Positions 1 to 15,000 of a stretch of DNA of 64,000 bases are shown here, piece by piece. The notes beneath the pieces are model-generated. The model worked only from the letters and a program-made list of their open reading frames with translations. It searched no databases and was not told the origin of the DNA. Made by a program: the position numbers and the translations under genes. This DNA is from Lottia gigantea (Eukaryota; Mollusca; Gastropoda; Lottiidae), in NCBI RefSeq assembly GCF_000327385.1, contig NW_008710923.1, positions 194,655-258,654 of the forward strand, given 5' to 3'. Within the stretch, counting starts at the first letter, position 1. Every line of letters begins with the position of its first letter.

Positions 1-3000
1 TTTGGTATTACTGCTCTCTTTTTCTCTAAACTGTTTCAATTCTTCTTCATTACCAGGTAGTACCAACTGAAAATATGTTTCAGAACACCTTCAGTATTTT
101 TTGAAATTCAAATATTTTTTTTTTTTAAACATTATTTTCTACTAAACCTATATTTTGTACAGAGTATTAAAAAGGATACTTTTCAAAGACTTAAGAAATC
201 TGACGTCTGATTTCAAACTAGCAAATGATGCAAGCCTTTTTTTTATAAACATTATTTTCTACTAAACATATATTTTGTACAGAGTATAAAAAAGGATATT
301 TTTCAAAGACTTAAGAAATCTGACGTCTGATTTCAAACTAGCAAATGATGCCAGCCTTCTATGTCTACTATGGAGTTGAAATCTGAACTGTCTATTGTGA
401 AGTTGTGTTTTGGGTATCTGAAAGCTGGTAAAATATCAGACAACTTTATATTTGAAATAAAAATCAACTACCGTAAATAACCAAAAAGACAAACCTCTTC
501 ACAAGTATGTTTAGGTTCAGGATGTGATATAGATGTTAGATCTTCTTGTTGAAACATGAACTTTTTCGCGGAGAAGGGGGAGGGGTCAGACTTAGCGAAC
601 TGGCAAGCACCGTTTAAAGAATCATGAGGGGTAGAATCACTGGAGTCTCCGTGTTCATCTTGTTGAAGAGCAGACGAGATCTGATGTGATGTTATTACCA
701 GTCGCGGCCAATTAAAACCTTCATCTTTCTCAGAGTTATCACATGTATCATCAGATGTAATACAGGCTATTAATATAGGGGTACAGTCTTCTTGGAAAAA
801 TGCTGAAAATGAAAGAGACAGATAGAATAGCAAAAGCTTTTGCCTCGTAAAAAGTGCCCTCACACGATAGCGATTACTAGCTGCGTATGAATGCAAATAA
901 TGAATGGTCATGGGTACTCACAGCTCAGTTGTATGAGAGTTACGTTTGAAACTTATGACTGCTATACTATTTCGCTACCATACACAACTGGTGATCGCTA
1001 TGGTGTGAGGGCCCATTAAGATTAAACATTTTGGAAAAGTTACAAAATAGTTTATAGTGACAGTAAACTTATTAAAATCATTGCTTTAAGTGTCCTTTTT
1101 TCTACGAATTTTGCATGTATTTACAGAGACAATTGATGATTACAGACTGGATTAGTCAGTATCCCATTTGAGAAGTCCATGTAACTTGAGTCACCTGTCA
1201 TTTTCATTTGCTGAAAACTTTTAAGAGTGAAACCCACAATAAATGACAAAACCTACCTGATATATCACTACAAGTAAATTCTAATTTACTAGATTCATTT
1301 GAGCCACTGTTTACTTGAGTTAAAACTTTAAAATTGCGTAACTGTAGGATTAATATTTCTTTATGTAAATTACGTTGCCACCATGGAAGTCTTTCTGTTG
1401 ATGATCTCAGGTCTGGTTTTGGAAACCTGAAGTAAAAAAGCAAGTATGTCAGTTATTAAAATGGGCCGAATTTGCAAGCATCAAGCATCTCCCTCTCTTA
1501 GGCACTGCTATATAGAGGAACTTTTTAAAAAGCAGTAATAACAGAATTGTAAAGCTCAAATAAATGTATTTGATACAATCTACCATGAAATTCATAACCA
1601 TGATTTTTACTCTCTTTACATCTCTGAATAGCATGCTGCCCCTGAGCATAATCTAGCTCAGGTTTGGGACATCAAAGGTGCTAAACAAAGCATCCACCTC
1701 CTGCCCCACTATTTTTTCAGCCCTGCCCCCAGTATAATGAAATATCAATATATTACCTAATACACAGTGTAGCTGACTGACTAGTTAAAGTAATATCTAG
1801 TTTATCTGTAGGAACTTCATCCATAATGGCTTCATTAAATAACTGTAAAACATACAGTGAACTCTGTGTATCCATTTGGCACGTTAAGTTATGTCGGAGT
1901 ATACTTATAATATTCTGATCAAGACTACAGTTAACTGAATTAGCTGCTGAGATTTCCAAGAGTGTCATAGAACTCAATGCTCAAACTACAGTGAAATAAA
2001 CTGCTCATTTTACTGATTAAAGGGTTCTTGATTTTGAGTTTTCTTCAACTACAAGAAAAGTAACGCCACATGTGGATGCAAATGTTGAGGCACTTTCAGT
2101 TAAGAATCCATTGATCAACAAATAAATAACATTGTCTGCTTACTTTAACTATCGTCAACAAGGAACCAAGATGTTAATTACGCCTTGTGACTCTTGATCA
2201 AGGGAAGTAAATCAAGGTACCTAATGAAAAGGTATAGTCTTGCAAATCACAGTGTGTTACGGTACAATTAATGTTACTCTTGCCAAATAAAAGAAAATGT
2301 GATCATGACATGAAATCGGTACTTACCATACTGTTATATGGTCGATTATAGTCATTATAGAGATTACTAGTAGATTTACTATCAGAACTACTATAGGTAT
2401 CATTGTTTAGTAGTGTAGACAACCGGTCAATAATCGTAATGTCCACTTCACATTGTAACTGACCGAATTCAGCATTTATCTTTGATCTGGAATCATTTTG
2501 ACTTGAACTTCTGGAAGACTGAAAAATAAAAATGTTAAAGATGTACTTAAATAACTGAAAAATATGATCACTGAATAATTTGACATAATTGATAAAACAT
2601 CATTGAGAACCCAGAATCATGTCAATCCATTTTCTCCAACAAAAGAATCATCAATTGATCATTTGATCTTTTCTATTTATTTAATGTCACTGCTTGTTTC
2701 AGAGATATTTTGAGAATTTCATGGCCAATTATTGTAAGACTAACCTTTGTCTTTTCACCGGATATAAAATGTAGTTTAACTGCTGGGATGGTATCATGAA
2801 GACTTGAAGGAAAGACTGATGCTGGTTTAACATCATTTTGGGTAAATGTTAATAACTGAAAGAAAAAAATATTCAATAGAAATAAGCAACAAACATCAGT
2901 CACAGAGCAGCAGATTTGTCTCAAAGAATATGTCTTGTCTTGTGTCATTGAAATTAACAAAAGAAAAAAAGAAACAAACAAAATGTTTGTCATTGAAATT

Positions 3001-6000
3001 TGAACAAACAGCAAAAAGAATAAGAAGAGAATTGAAAGTTTAAACCAGAACAAACTTTGCAAGCAATAAAGGTTTTTCCGCTTATAAAGGGTAGGTGCTA
3101 CTGAAAGCTAAAATAGAAACTTGTACTCAATTGCTTTGAGAAGTAAAGGTAAAGGCTTAGTAAATATCATTAGTGAACTCATTCTAGAAAATCTGACATT
3201 TAAAAAACAATAGATGTCAGTTCCTATATAACCTTATAAAACATATTTATAAAAGGTATAATTTTGATAGAGATATTTTCTAACAATATTTGTCAGTTGT
3301 CAGATTTATAACTGTTTAATAGAATTATAGTCAACCATAAAATATCATAAAACATCCATAAATAACAACTTGTTAAATATCATAACCATATACTTTCTAT
3401 CATAACAAGTATCATTGGATAGGTATTGGATTTATTTCATGTCTACCTCACGAAGGATGATCTGGGTGGTAATGTTCAACTCTCTCCTATGCTATAAGTG
3501 TTACATCTATGTTTTCTTTTGAGAAAAATCATCTAACCCTCTGAAACCTTCTATATTTTGGCAAGAGGATAAGAGGATGTGAGGGGATTGTTATCGTTCA
3601 ACAGACCCTCTGTACCCTATGATTCATGATTTATACTCATACTTTTTTATGAGAAATATGATCTAACCCTTGTAAATTCGATAGAGGGGAGGAAATGATG
3701 GGGGGGGATTGTAAAGCTGCAATGGTCCCCCTGAACCTTGTGTCTACAACATAAATAAATTCGTCTCACCCTCTTACACCTTTTTACAAGAGGATGGACA
3801 AGAGGGGAGGGTCCCCTCTGCTTTTTATGTCTACTACATAAATGACATCACTCCTCTAAATCTCTCACACCTTCTATATTTGGGTGGAAGTCGTGGAAGG
3901 GTTTTTTTACAACTACAACATTAGTGGGCTCATTCATCAAGTGAAGAATCTTAGTGTTCACCTGTTTATAACCTATGTTAAAAGTCAACAGTGTAAAGAA
4001 AAGACAATACAGTGTTCAAGTAGCTATATAATTATCAACATGATGAACTATCTACGGAGAATGTCCTCAGGTAATGAAATGTCAACATTGAAAACCACAA
4101 AAATATCACATCTACCAGCTGAACTCAACCAATTTATATCCTGATCAAAATGATTTACTCTACTAGTTAATATCAATATTATAGCCTAGGGATGTTATAC
4201 TTTAATAAGTTTTACTGCATAAACTTCTTGAGCAAAAAGTTAGAAGTATGATATTCCAAAAGGATTGGAAATGTTTTTGAAAAAGACCTTAACAGTAGCC
4301 TATTACCAGTGGGGGTTGTTGGAGGGGATAAAAAAAAAGTCTTGACACAACCATTTAACCCAAATGCAATAAGATACAAATATTTAAACAATAACATTGT
4401 AATTTTGATAGGTGTATATATTCATAAGAAAGTGTAAGCCATATTCCAAGATATCCAAAAAGTAATTAAAATGGTTTAAAATTCCCTTAACTGTGTCATA
4501 TTATAAATGAGGGGTGTGTGGGTTGTAGAGAATGGGGACATATGTCCTCATCTTGCAATAAGTGATCTTCCTCAGCCCTCTAAATCACATGCACTCAGAT
4601 ACAAGGTTGATATATTGCAATTGTTTTAAAGGAGTATTTGTGTAAATATTTTAGCCTGAAGCAAGAAGAGAGAATAAATTTTACAGTCTCAAAATATTAT
4701 TTATAGGTGATTAAACTCATCTTGAACAGGAAAGTCAAGTTGACATTCAAATACAGCAATTGATATCTTCCTGTAGGGTAATTGTCTGTATCTCTTTTCA
4801 GAGTCAAAATATTCCTTTAGTCCATAAACAATGAAGCAATCAGCTTGTTAAGCAAATGATATAAGGACTGAAAAGGAATGTAACTCTACCTTCAATTTGT
4901 GGATGCATTGTCAAGTAGAAATTAGCGACCATACAATATAATACCATACACAGATCATAGCAGTCATATCAAATGTCTTAATTTACTTGTACTTGTGCTT
5001 CAATTTTTCCTGCATTTGAAAGACTTATTAATATGTGTATTACATGATGGTCTGGTATGCCTATTAATGTAAAGTATTGAAACACGATATGTCAATGCTC
5101 AAATGATCATACTAACATAAACCATTATAAATAAGACACGTGAAAATTACAAAAAATGAAGTGAATTGAATGGAGTCTTATGTCCTGCTTTTCTGCACCA
5201 TGTGGGCTAATGAAGACAGGCAACGCCATGCAGGGTGCAATAAGGGAAATTTTGCCAGGACAGCGGCATTAGTCTTCTCTCTTTCATGAAAATTATAGAC
5301 AGGATGAAAAGAAAAGAGAAGAAGAGGGTCAATGTCAACTATCAACTGCAGATAATCTTACAAGATGTCATCAAATAGTAGAAGCTGTCAAATGAAACAT
5401 GTTTAATGTACTCTAAGCCTACTCTAAGATTTAAATTTACATAGCGTCTGTTCAAATACTGCAATTGATCTCCCTCTGATAAAAGTTATTTTAGAAACTG
5501 ACGCACAATGTTTAAACTAAGTCAATAGAACTATTTATTTATTTTCTGGAAATTTTCAACTTGAGTATGAGTAACTTTTAAATTTAGACATTTTAAGATA
5601 AAGTATCATGAACTGGGTCAAAACAGTTTTCTTATTTATGTAACTTTGTCATTTACATGTATTATAATAATCCCTAAGACAGAACTAAAATAATAGGATT
5701 AAAAGGGATGGCAAAATAAATATTTACTTGATCAGCTGATAGAGCTCAATTTCAACTATCTGTTTATCATCTGAAACTATTTACTTTACCAGCTGATAGA
5801 GCTCAATTTCAACTATCTGTATATCATCTAAATATTTACTTTACCAGCTGATAGAGCTCAATAACACAATTTCTATCTACATTGTGGTCCAACTAAACTC
5901 AAAGAGCTGAAATTGAACTCTATCTTCTGGTAAAGTCAATATTGATATAACTATATGATATAGATTGAGTTCTATCAGCTGATAAAACAGATATCTAGAT

Positions 6001-9000
6001 GATCTATAAGCACTTTAAGAGAAAAAGATATGTTATGATTGTTTCCTCAAGATTTAGAAGGGGCTGCTGGTAACCTAACCTAAAATCATATTGAATATTT
6101 ATGGGCATGCTACGTGACTATTTACAATATTTACAAGAACAGAAGACAAGCCTTATTACTGATGATCTCATTTTTAACTATTTTTATACAATATTTCATC
6201 CTCCTTTCATATAAAAAACTACCACAATGACACAGTCTTTTCCCTTACAGCTAACACAAATCACACACAAAAAAACTTCTTAGTAACTCAATATCCCTTA
6301 AATATATCAAATTTCTTGCTTCATCATTTTCCTTAATTCAATTTTACCATTAAAATACAATCATTTTCTTTTGTTCAGAGGTTGACAATCAGTTGAGGTG
6401 TGTAACTATTTCTTGACATTTGCAGCTAAGCAACATAGTTGAAGTGTGCAGTGTGTATGGTTTTTTTTTATTAGAAATGTTTTTATTTGGACCAAGTTCA
6501 CTATCTAAAGAGAAAGTTTTGTCCAAATAGATATACATGTATGAAAACATAATAAAAATAATTTAAATCAATCAATTTTATTCAATTCAATATTGAAAGA
6601 CAGTTTTATTCTAGAAAAATATATAAACAGAGCTTTTTCAAAAACCTAATGAAAAATATCTTGAATTATTACATTGATATAAATATTAGTAAGCCCTAAT
6701 TAATAACTATATACTTCAAGAGCCTATTGTTTAATATTCTATAATATTGTATTTAAGGGGCTCACATTAAGGGGCACTTTACGGAGGATGTGTGTTTCTA
6801 AAGAATAGTGCTGAATATTTCAATATGTCTATTTACTTCCTGTGGTCTATTGCTTGATATTATACATTACTGTATAATTAAGGGGTCCACATTAAGGGGC
6901 CACACTTCAAGGAGAACTTGACAGAGGAATGTTATGTTTAACAAGTGGAGGTTTGTGACCTCTGGTCAATTGACCATACTGTCAAGAATACAAATGAGGC
7001 CATGTCCAGTCCATTATAAACTACCTCAAGTGACCCGTTCATTGACATCATTTTAACTAATCAACAGCTGATTTTATTAATGATAAGGAGTTGTGGTTAT
7101 TCACGTTCGTGAGCCAATAATTACAGACAGAACCATACAGTTTGCAATTAGCGGGTTATTAAGGAAGAAATATGAACCTTTTTTCCCACTTCCAAGAGCG
7201 TGATAGATGTTTTCTCCGCCTTCCCACATTAAAAACTTTCAGGTTCAAACCACCCATCATCACTAGTGCCCTCTAGAATTTGTAAAAGAATGCTTGGGAC
7301 TAAAGTTAAGAAAATAATTGAATCCTCAGTGTTCAATGAAAATAACTAAATGATCGATATGATGTATTTATAGAAAATGAAGGTGTTATATAATATAGAA
7401 AGTAGTCAATGAGGTAAACAATATAGATAATTATATGTGAACACAATACATTTATAATAACAATACAGCTCTAGGGCGTTATAGCTTTCTACCACTTGCT
7501 GATAGCTTTGACAAGTAGTACAATCGCTCAGGTAGAACTGTGTCGTGAATGGCTGATATCAGTTTCCGGTTGAGGACAGGTATGCCAATCAAGGTGAGGC
7601 TATGACTCATAATATACACAGGTGAAAATATCTTCAGATTATTTGACAAATGTTGTAACATTTTTGAACATTTACTGTTAAAATTCCAATGTCTTCCAAA
7701 ACTGTACTAAGTGATTTGATTAAGAGGCATACTAATTAGGTTATTAGTAGAATGTGGACAAAAATACTAACAGATTGCTATTAAATCTACCTGTTGATTT
7801 GACCTAAATAAGTACCCTAGCTAGGTGAGTGTTTATCTTGTTACAGCAGTATATCTTTACTATATACAGTATTATATTTACACCTTTTACACTTTCTTAT
7901 TTCTATCTATGTTAGTCATTTGATATCAAATTTGACAAGATTCTGAAATTATTTGCAAAACCAATAATTTGTGTTTTATCTAAAATAGGCTATTTGTAAC
8001 AACATATATATTATACAGTGTTATATCTATACCTTGTACTCTTTCTAATTTCTATGTATCTTAGTACATAAAATACAATTGAAAAATTGAAAATATTCTG
8101 AAATAATTTGTAACATAATTTGATTTATTGGGTGAAATCCATAAGGTTTTGTGTTTTAATCAAAAAATATGTTATTTTTAACAACATATATTTCTTCTTC
8201 TCAAAATACAAGGTTCATTATATTCAAAATAAACCTTAGTAATTAAAATTATCCCTACAGTTTAAATATATCATACCTTTAGTCTTGAACATATATTTGC
8301 TATTTTTGCTAATTTGCTGAATGAAGATATCAAAGAAATCTTTATATCTGAAGAGCTGGTTAAGTATTTGAATCTAAAGAAATTCAGGTCTATGAAATTT
8401 TTTAGCCTAAAGAAAAGTGCATCTTAATTTCAATGCAACATTTATTGTTCGCCATTTTTATATTACATTGATTCTAATTGCCAAGTGGAATTTGTAGAAA
8501 ACATTTTTTAAAATTACTTTTTTAATATTTTCAGGTAAATCAAACCAAGATGAAGACTGGTGCCATATTTTTAAGATGTCTTCTTGGTATTGTAATCCTG
8601 GCAGTTTTAACGGATGCTTTACCAAGAATGTGTGGACAGATTCAAATGCCATTAGAGTGCCAGTGTAAAACTACTAATAATGATGATAATAATCCTGCAA
8701 CAATTAAATGTTCCAGATTGACAGAGGTACCAAAATTTAACATTAGTGGCAGCCAAGTGACTATTTATGAGTTGGATTTATCAAATAACAACATCAATAA
8801 TATCACAGACAGTGTTTTTCAAGGAAATTATCAAATTCAAAGAATCAATCTTGAAGGGAATCAAATAAGTGCCATTTCGGAAACAGCATTTTCAGGAATG
8901 CAAGGTACTTTATTGGAACTGAAACTAACTGGTGACAGTAATCTTGATATTCATGCAGTGTTAAACAGTACTAAACTATTAATGGACCTTCAAGTTTTAT

Positions 9001-12000
9001 ATTTGAATAATTTTCACGTGCCAAATAATAATTTAGAACCTCCGACGATGTTTTCGTTTCCAAACTTACGTGAATTGAAGCTGGAAGAAATGAAATTAAT
9101 ATATATTGATCAAGAAACGTTTAATTTACCAAATTTGAAAAAGATGCTTCTGAATAACAATCAGTTTGAGAATTTACCACTGTTACATCATACCTTGATG
9201 AATATTGAACATTTAGAAATCAAAGATAACAAAATTCATACCATTCCATTTCATAATTTTGAACGTAACACCAAAGTGAATTTTTTCGATATTAGTCGAA
9301 ATAACATTACAAAACTGGATCCTGAGTGTTTCTTCAATATTGAAAATGTGCTGCAAGCTTTGATACTGGATGGAAATCCCATACGAAATGTTTCTGTGTT
9401 AGCACCAATAAAAACATTATCAGCATTAGTTTCGTTACGCTTAGAAAGAACTGGATTAAGAGAGATTCCTGCAAATCCAATTTTCATGCAAAAAAAGCAA
9501 CAGCTAAAATATTTGTATTTAAACGAAAATCAACTGACTAGTTTGCCCTCGGGATTATTTTCTAATACTGGATATCTGTTAGAAAAATTGGATTTATCGC
9601 ACAATCAGCTTCCAGGATTGCCAGAGGATTTCTTTACAGGACTTTCATCTCTGACAGATCTTCTGTTGGTAAAACAGACCATCGGGGGAATCTTTTCCCT
9701 ACCTTCATTCATGCCACTCACAAACCTACAACGACTCATGTTTGAACAAACTAAACTGAATACCAGTGAAATTTGGAATGCCATACCACATCTGAAAAAT
9801 CTCAGATCTCTGAATCTTGATGCCACTGGATTAACAGGAATTGAAGACTCTGTCTTTTGGGATTTGAGGTCATTGGAAGAGCTGAGTCTGCAGGAAAACC
9901 AGATCTCGACAATAACTGACAAATCGTTTCTCGGCTTGAGGAACATTTCCCATATATACCTGGGTACTAACCAAATAAGCGAGTTAAGCTCATGTGTTTT
10001 TTATGAATTCCGCTCAGCTCTGACTATTTCTCTCATTGAAAACCCTTTACACTGTGACTGTAGGTTAGCATGGTTAAAAACAAGAGTCACAGAAAAGGAA
10101 ATTAATTTTGCTACATCACAAGAAAAGTGTCAGTCACCTGCAAGTAACGCCAATAAACTGTTTGTAAGTGTCGATTACTCAGACTTTGTTTGCGATGTTC
10201 ATGTTGATTTGCCAGTCTGTGTGGATCATTATCAATCCACAACCACCATGGCGCCAACGACTACACCACCAACAACAACCATGATGCCAGACGTTATTGT
10301 CACCTTCACCATTGAAGAGATAACTTTAAGTAGTTTACATCTAAAATATTCTGCCACTCCATTAGAGTACGTGAAAGAATACCTAATTGAATATGAAAAC
10401 ATGAATACCAACCAAAGAGAGTCGATAACTCGAGATAAGAACTCTGTGGACCACAGCATCTTAAGACTAACGCCAAGCACCAGTTATGAGGTATGCGTAA
10501 GAGCAAAAATAATCGACAATCGATACAAATCCAAATGTCTGCTACGCCAAACATTAGCTGATCCCCAAGCAACAACAACTGTACGCATAGCCGTTGCTCA
10601 AAAAGATGAGACGGGCATCATCATTGGTGCAAGTATTGGTGGCCTCATTCTTTTGGCTTTGTTGGTGGTCATTTTGTATCTGCTGATATTCAAGCGAAGA
10701 AATAATAAAAATATCACGACTGGAGCTAACCCCGTCAAAGTGATCAAAAGGTCAAATCTTCCTACAATTGGTTACGATTCTAAAAGATTTGGCAAAAAGA
10801 AAAAACAAAATGGCCACGCAGTAGCGGAAAATCATGACAATGCTACGAATGAAAATATCCATGTGGCTGTGATTTCAGACGGTCAAAATAATTCACAATC
10901 CACAAATCTAGGTCGTATGTCAGCGGGCAGTTATCAGTTTTTAGATGAAGATAAAAAAGTGAATATTAATCCAGAAACAGGAGGTTATATGAACAGTAAT
11001 GACATGCGTCCCTTGCCTTCGGCTCCTCGTAAGCATCATGCGTATCAAAATGAAGCATTTCAAAGAAGTCCTACTCGGGATACTGAACCACACCCGTATT
11101 CTGAGATCAATTTGGAAAATCCAGTTTGAAAATCAGAAGTCGTCATACTTTAATTACTATACAACTGAATTTATCCATGAACCAAATGTGTATGTTCCAA
11201 ATGTGTGAAAATTTCATGAAAATATTCATACAGAAGTCCTGTTTCTGTGATTTATGAGCATGGTTGGAAAGTTTGAAAATCAGAAGACATTTAAAACCTG
11301 AATCGATTCATATCTAAACCAAATTGAATGTGAGCCAACTTGTATGGAGGGAAAATTTTCATGAAAATAGAAGCGTAATATTTTAAAAATGAATATACAC
11401 CAATTTGTATGCGCCATGTGTCTGAAGATTTTCATGAAATAGAAGCATTGCAAGATTTATATATGAACCAAATTGAGAGTGAGCCAATTTGTATGGGCCT
11501 TGTAGAAAATTTCCACAAATATTTTCTTACAGAGGTCATAATTCTATGATTTATGTGCTAATGGTTTGAAAGATCTTGAAATATATATATATATTGAGAA
11601 AGTGACAACATAAATCATAAAATATCACAAACTGAAGACAAACTATCCCACTGTCTAAATCATTCCATATTATAACTGTGATTGTGTAAATAGACAAATC
11701 ATTGTGAATACTTCATTAAATTCAAATAGGAGCAAAAGAAAAATCAACAAGCTCTATCAGTTGAACTGCAAAACGAATCCAGAAATATTTCAAATGAACC
11801 ATTTTCAGAGATATTTTTATGTGAAAGAACAACACTTCTTAAAATATTACTTTTCGTAATTACGTCTTAATAATATCTAATTATATAATTGTTCTGTGTT
11901 ATATTTTGAGAGTATTGTCTAAAAACTAATATAGATGTGTCCTATGCACCATTATTTGGAGATCTTTTTTTTATGTGAATATAAACATTTTTAAAAATAT

Positions 12001-15000
12001 TAAGATCATGTGATTTTTGTGAAATTGGCGCTACGTAGATTGTTGCCATGACAACTAAATGATGACATGTAATTCTGTTTAAAATGTCATTTGCATCAAA
12101 CAATGAATAGTTGAAAAGTTACATCATACCAGGATATATAAATAAAGAAAGTTGGATATTCTCTACCCACCTTGTTAAGTACCTTAACTCTTTGTAAATG
12201 TTAAAATTCCAGCTTTGCCTATAATACCTCAAATAAAACTTTTTATAATATATGTGATATCAAAATTATGAGAGAAAATCTCGCTGCCTGTTCTGTTTCT
12301 AATAAATTGCTTTGTTATTGTTGTATTTAGTTGTTAAAGATACAGTAGAGAATATGTGATACGTCAAAATTATGCAAAGACAATCTGGCAGCCTGTAATA
12401 CCTCATATAATTAACTTTTAAAGGTACATTACATATGATATCAAAATTATGCCATTTTATCTGAATTTTATAATTGTCATCTACTATTTTACTGTTTTGT
12501 ATATATAGTGAACAATGTTATACATTTTAAACAAAAAATCATTATTATTTCATGGGCGCCCAAATTTCATGGTTCTGACAATCAATAATGCATTTGGATT
12601 CCCATGAAAATGAGTTCACACTATTTTGATTTGTCCTTCATCATTCATACTTACTATTTGAGCAGAAATAAATTCTAGTTTTGTATCAAATTGACAAAAC
12701 AATTTAAATATCATTCAAAATAAATTTGGTGCTGGCACCATAATGTTAAAAAATATAATTTAATCAAATCTCATTGGTTTATGGACATTTCAAAAGAGCC
12801 AGGTTGTTTCTAAACTATCATTTGAATATTGAGCTAATCAAATTTGAAATGTAGGTCTGACAGAAATGACGTATCTCAAATTTTCAGGTATATTGGTTTG
12901 ATATTTGGGATATCATTCTATTTTCTAATATTGAATGCCTTAAAATGATACTACCTCTTAGTATGGACATAAAATTTAGAGTCTCAAAATTGGTCAATAA
13001 GAGTATATATTCATCAATTGTACTTACTTTCATGAATAAAGGGATTCTGTTGTATAGTTCTGACACCAAGAAAATTCACTAATGAACAAAAACTCATTTC
13101 AACCAGGTTTTAAAATTTCATAAATTTCATCCTAAGAGGTGGTATACCTCTCTCATGTTTTTTTATGATATAGGTGCCTCAAAATGATGCCTTTCATTGA
13201 GAAATGTGCCTAAAAGTGCTATTTTTTACCTTTTTGTATATCTTGAACTATTGTTAATTTATGCTAATTATCCTCATTATTATGTACATAATATTCAAAT
13301 TTATAAAATTAATTGTATATAACATATATTTTCATCATCTATGGAAAAATTCTTCTATATTTGTTATTTTCTTTGCCAAGAATAATAAAGTGATATGATA
13401 TTTAATAAAGTTAATGTTTTCTTATTAAATAATCAAATTAGAAAATTACCACTGTTTAAAATACCAGCTTTTACAGAATCTTATTTGTTAAAAAATGTTT
13501 ATCAGAGAAGACATATTTTAAATTTCATCACTATCTTCTGTACATTTTCATTACATTCCATAGGGCTATATTCACAATAATTTTACACAAGATTTTCAGA
13601 AATACAGTAATTCTTACAAATTTATAGATTTTTTTTATTAATATAAACCTGGATTTGAAATCAGTTTTAGTGATTGGCCAATTAAACAAAAAAAATATAA
13701 TTTCACAAAAAGTTAACTTCCAACGAATTCTAGTAATATGATTGGTCAATCATTAATTTTTCGTTTTCAAAATCAGATTACTATATTTCTTAAATTTTGA
13801 ATATATTCGGAGCTAAGATTTTGTAGATGCTGACCTCATCTGTTGATAAATATATAGTAAATTTTATAAGGTTAAGTTTCTTAAAATTCTAAAAAATCAT
13901 CATTATATTTCTATATATATCAAATAAATTTTTTAAAGAAATATTCATCCTTTTTTGTCTCTTTTTGTCCTACATTTTTAACTTAGATTAAAGCACCATC
14001 CTGAGATCATGGATTTCCATCTTACTGGTTAGGAGTTCATTGAGACGACCTTAAGACCTCTGACAACGGATAAATTTGATTGGTCAAGAAAGACAATTGA
14101 TGGAATATCCAATAACATAAGTAGATGAAAAACTAGCAATGCAAAGCAGCAGACTTTGAGAAAAAATTGGCCACATATCAATTAAATATCCTATACAACC
14201 TTGTTAAGAAAATAAACCATTTCTATATTTCTTTGATCATATTCTAAGGCAAGCAAAAGCGCAATAACTGATTAAATTTAGGACCAATATTTTTCTTTTT
14301 TGTTGCAAAACTTTCATAACAAAAGGGAAAGAACTCTCTCTCTCTCTGACAAGGACTAATTATAACTGAATGTGTGCAGACTGTCCAGCACTTATTGACA
14401 AAAATAAAGGCTAATTTTAGGAATAAAAAAAAGAAACAGCCTAAACAGCTGGAAAAGAGCGTCTTTGTTCATCATTGTGCTTGGAATACGGATATTCTGA
14501 TGCAGAAGGAATAATGAAATAAAAAAGGAGCGAAGATCAGATCTAGTCACTATTTTTATAGAAGGATCATCATCATAATATCATGCTTTCAGGAACTTTG
14601 TCTTACACCTTGACTGTAATAGCCACCTTTCATGTTTTACGGAAGTTTGTAATTACAGTGTTTTGGTTGGATTGTGAGTTGGCAAATACAGCCAATCAGA
14701 GTCCTCCACAGAAAGTCTGTAAGCAATAAGCCATAATGTTTACAATGTGTCTGTTGAAGGATGTTATTGGTTGCGTTCAGTAAACAAGAAAGGTGGCTAT
14801 TACAGTCGAGGTATAAGACAAAGTTTGTAATAGCTGAACAATGTGAAGATGTGGTAAAATAAGCTAGTAATGTTCCTCAATTCAAATAGAATAAATGCCC
14901 TATTGGAAGTATATATCGGTAACAGCTAAGCAGAAGAACGGGTTGTGATATGGGAATAATAATATCTACTTACTTTGTTACAATCAGGCTGAAATTTTCA

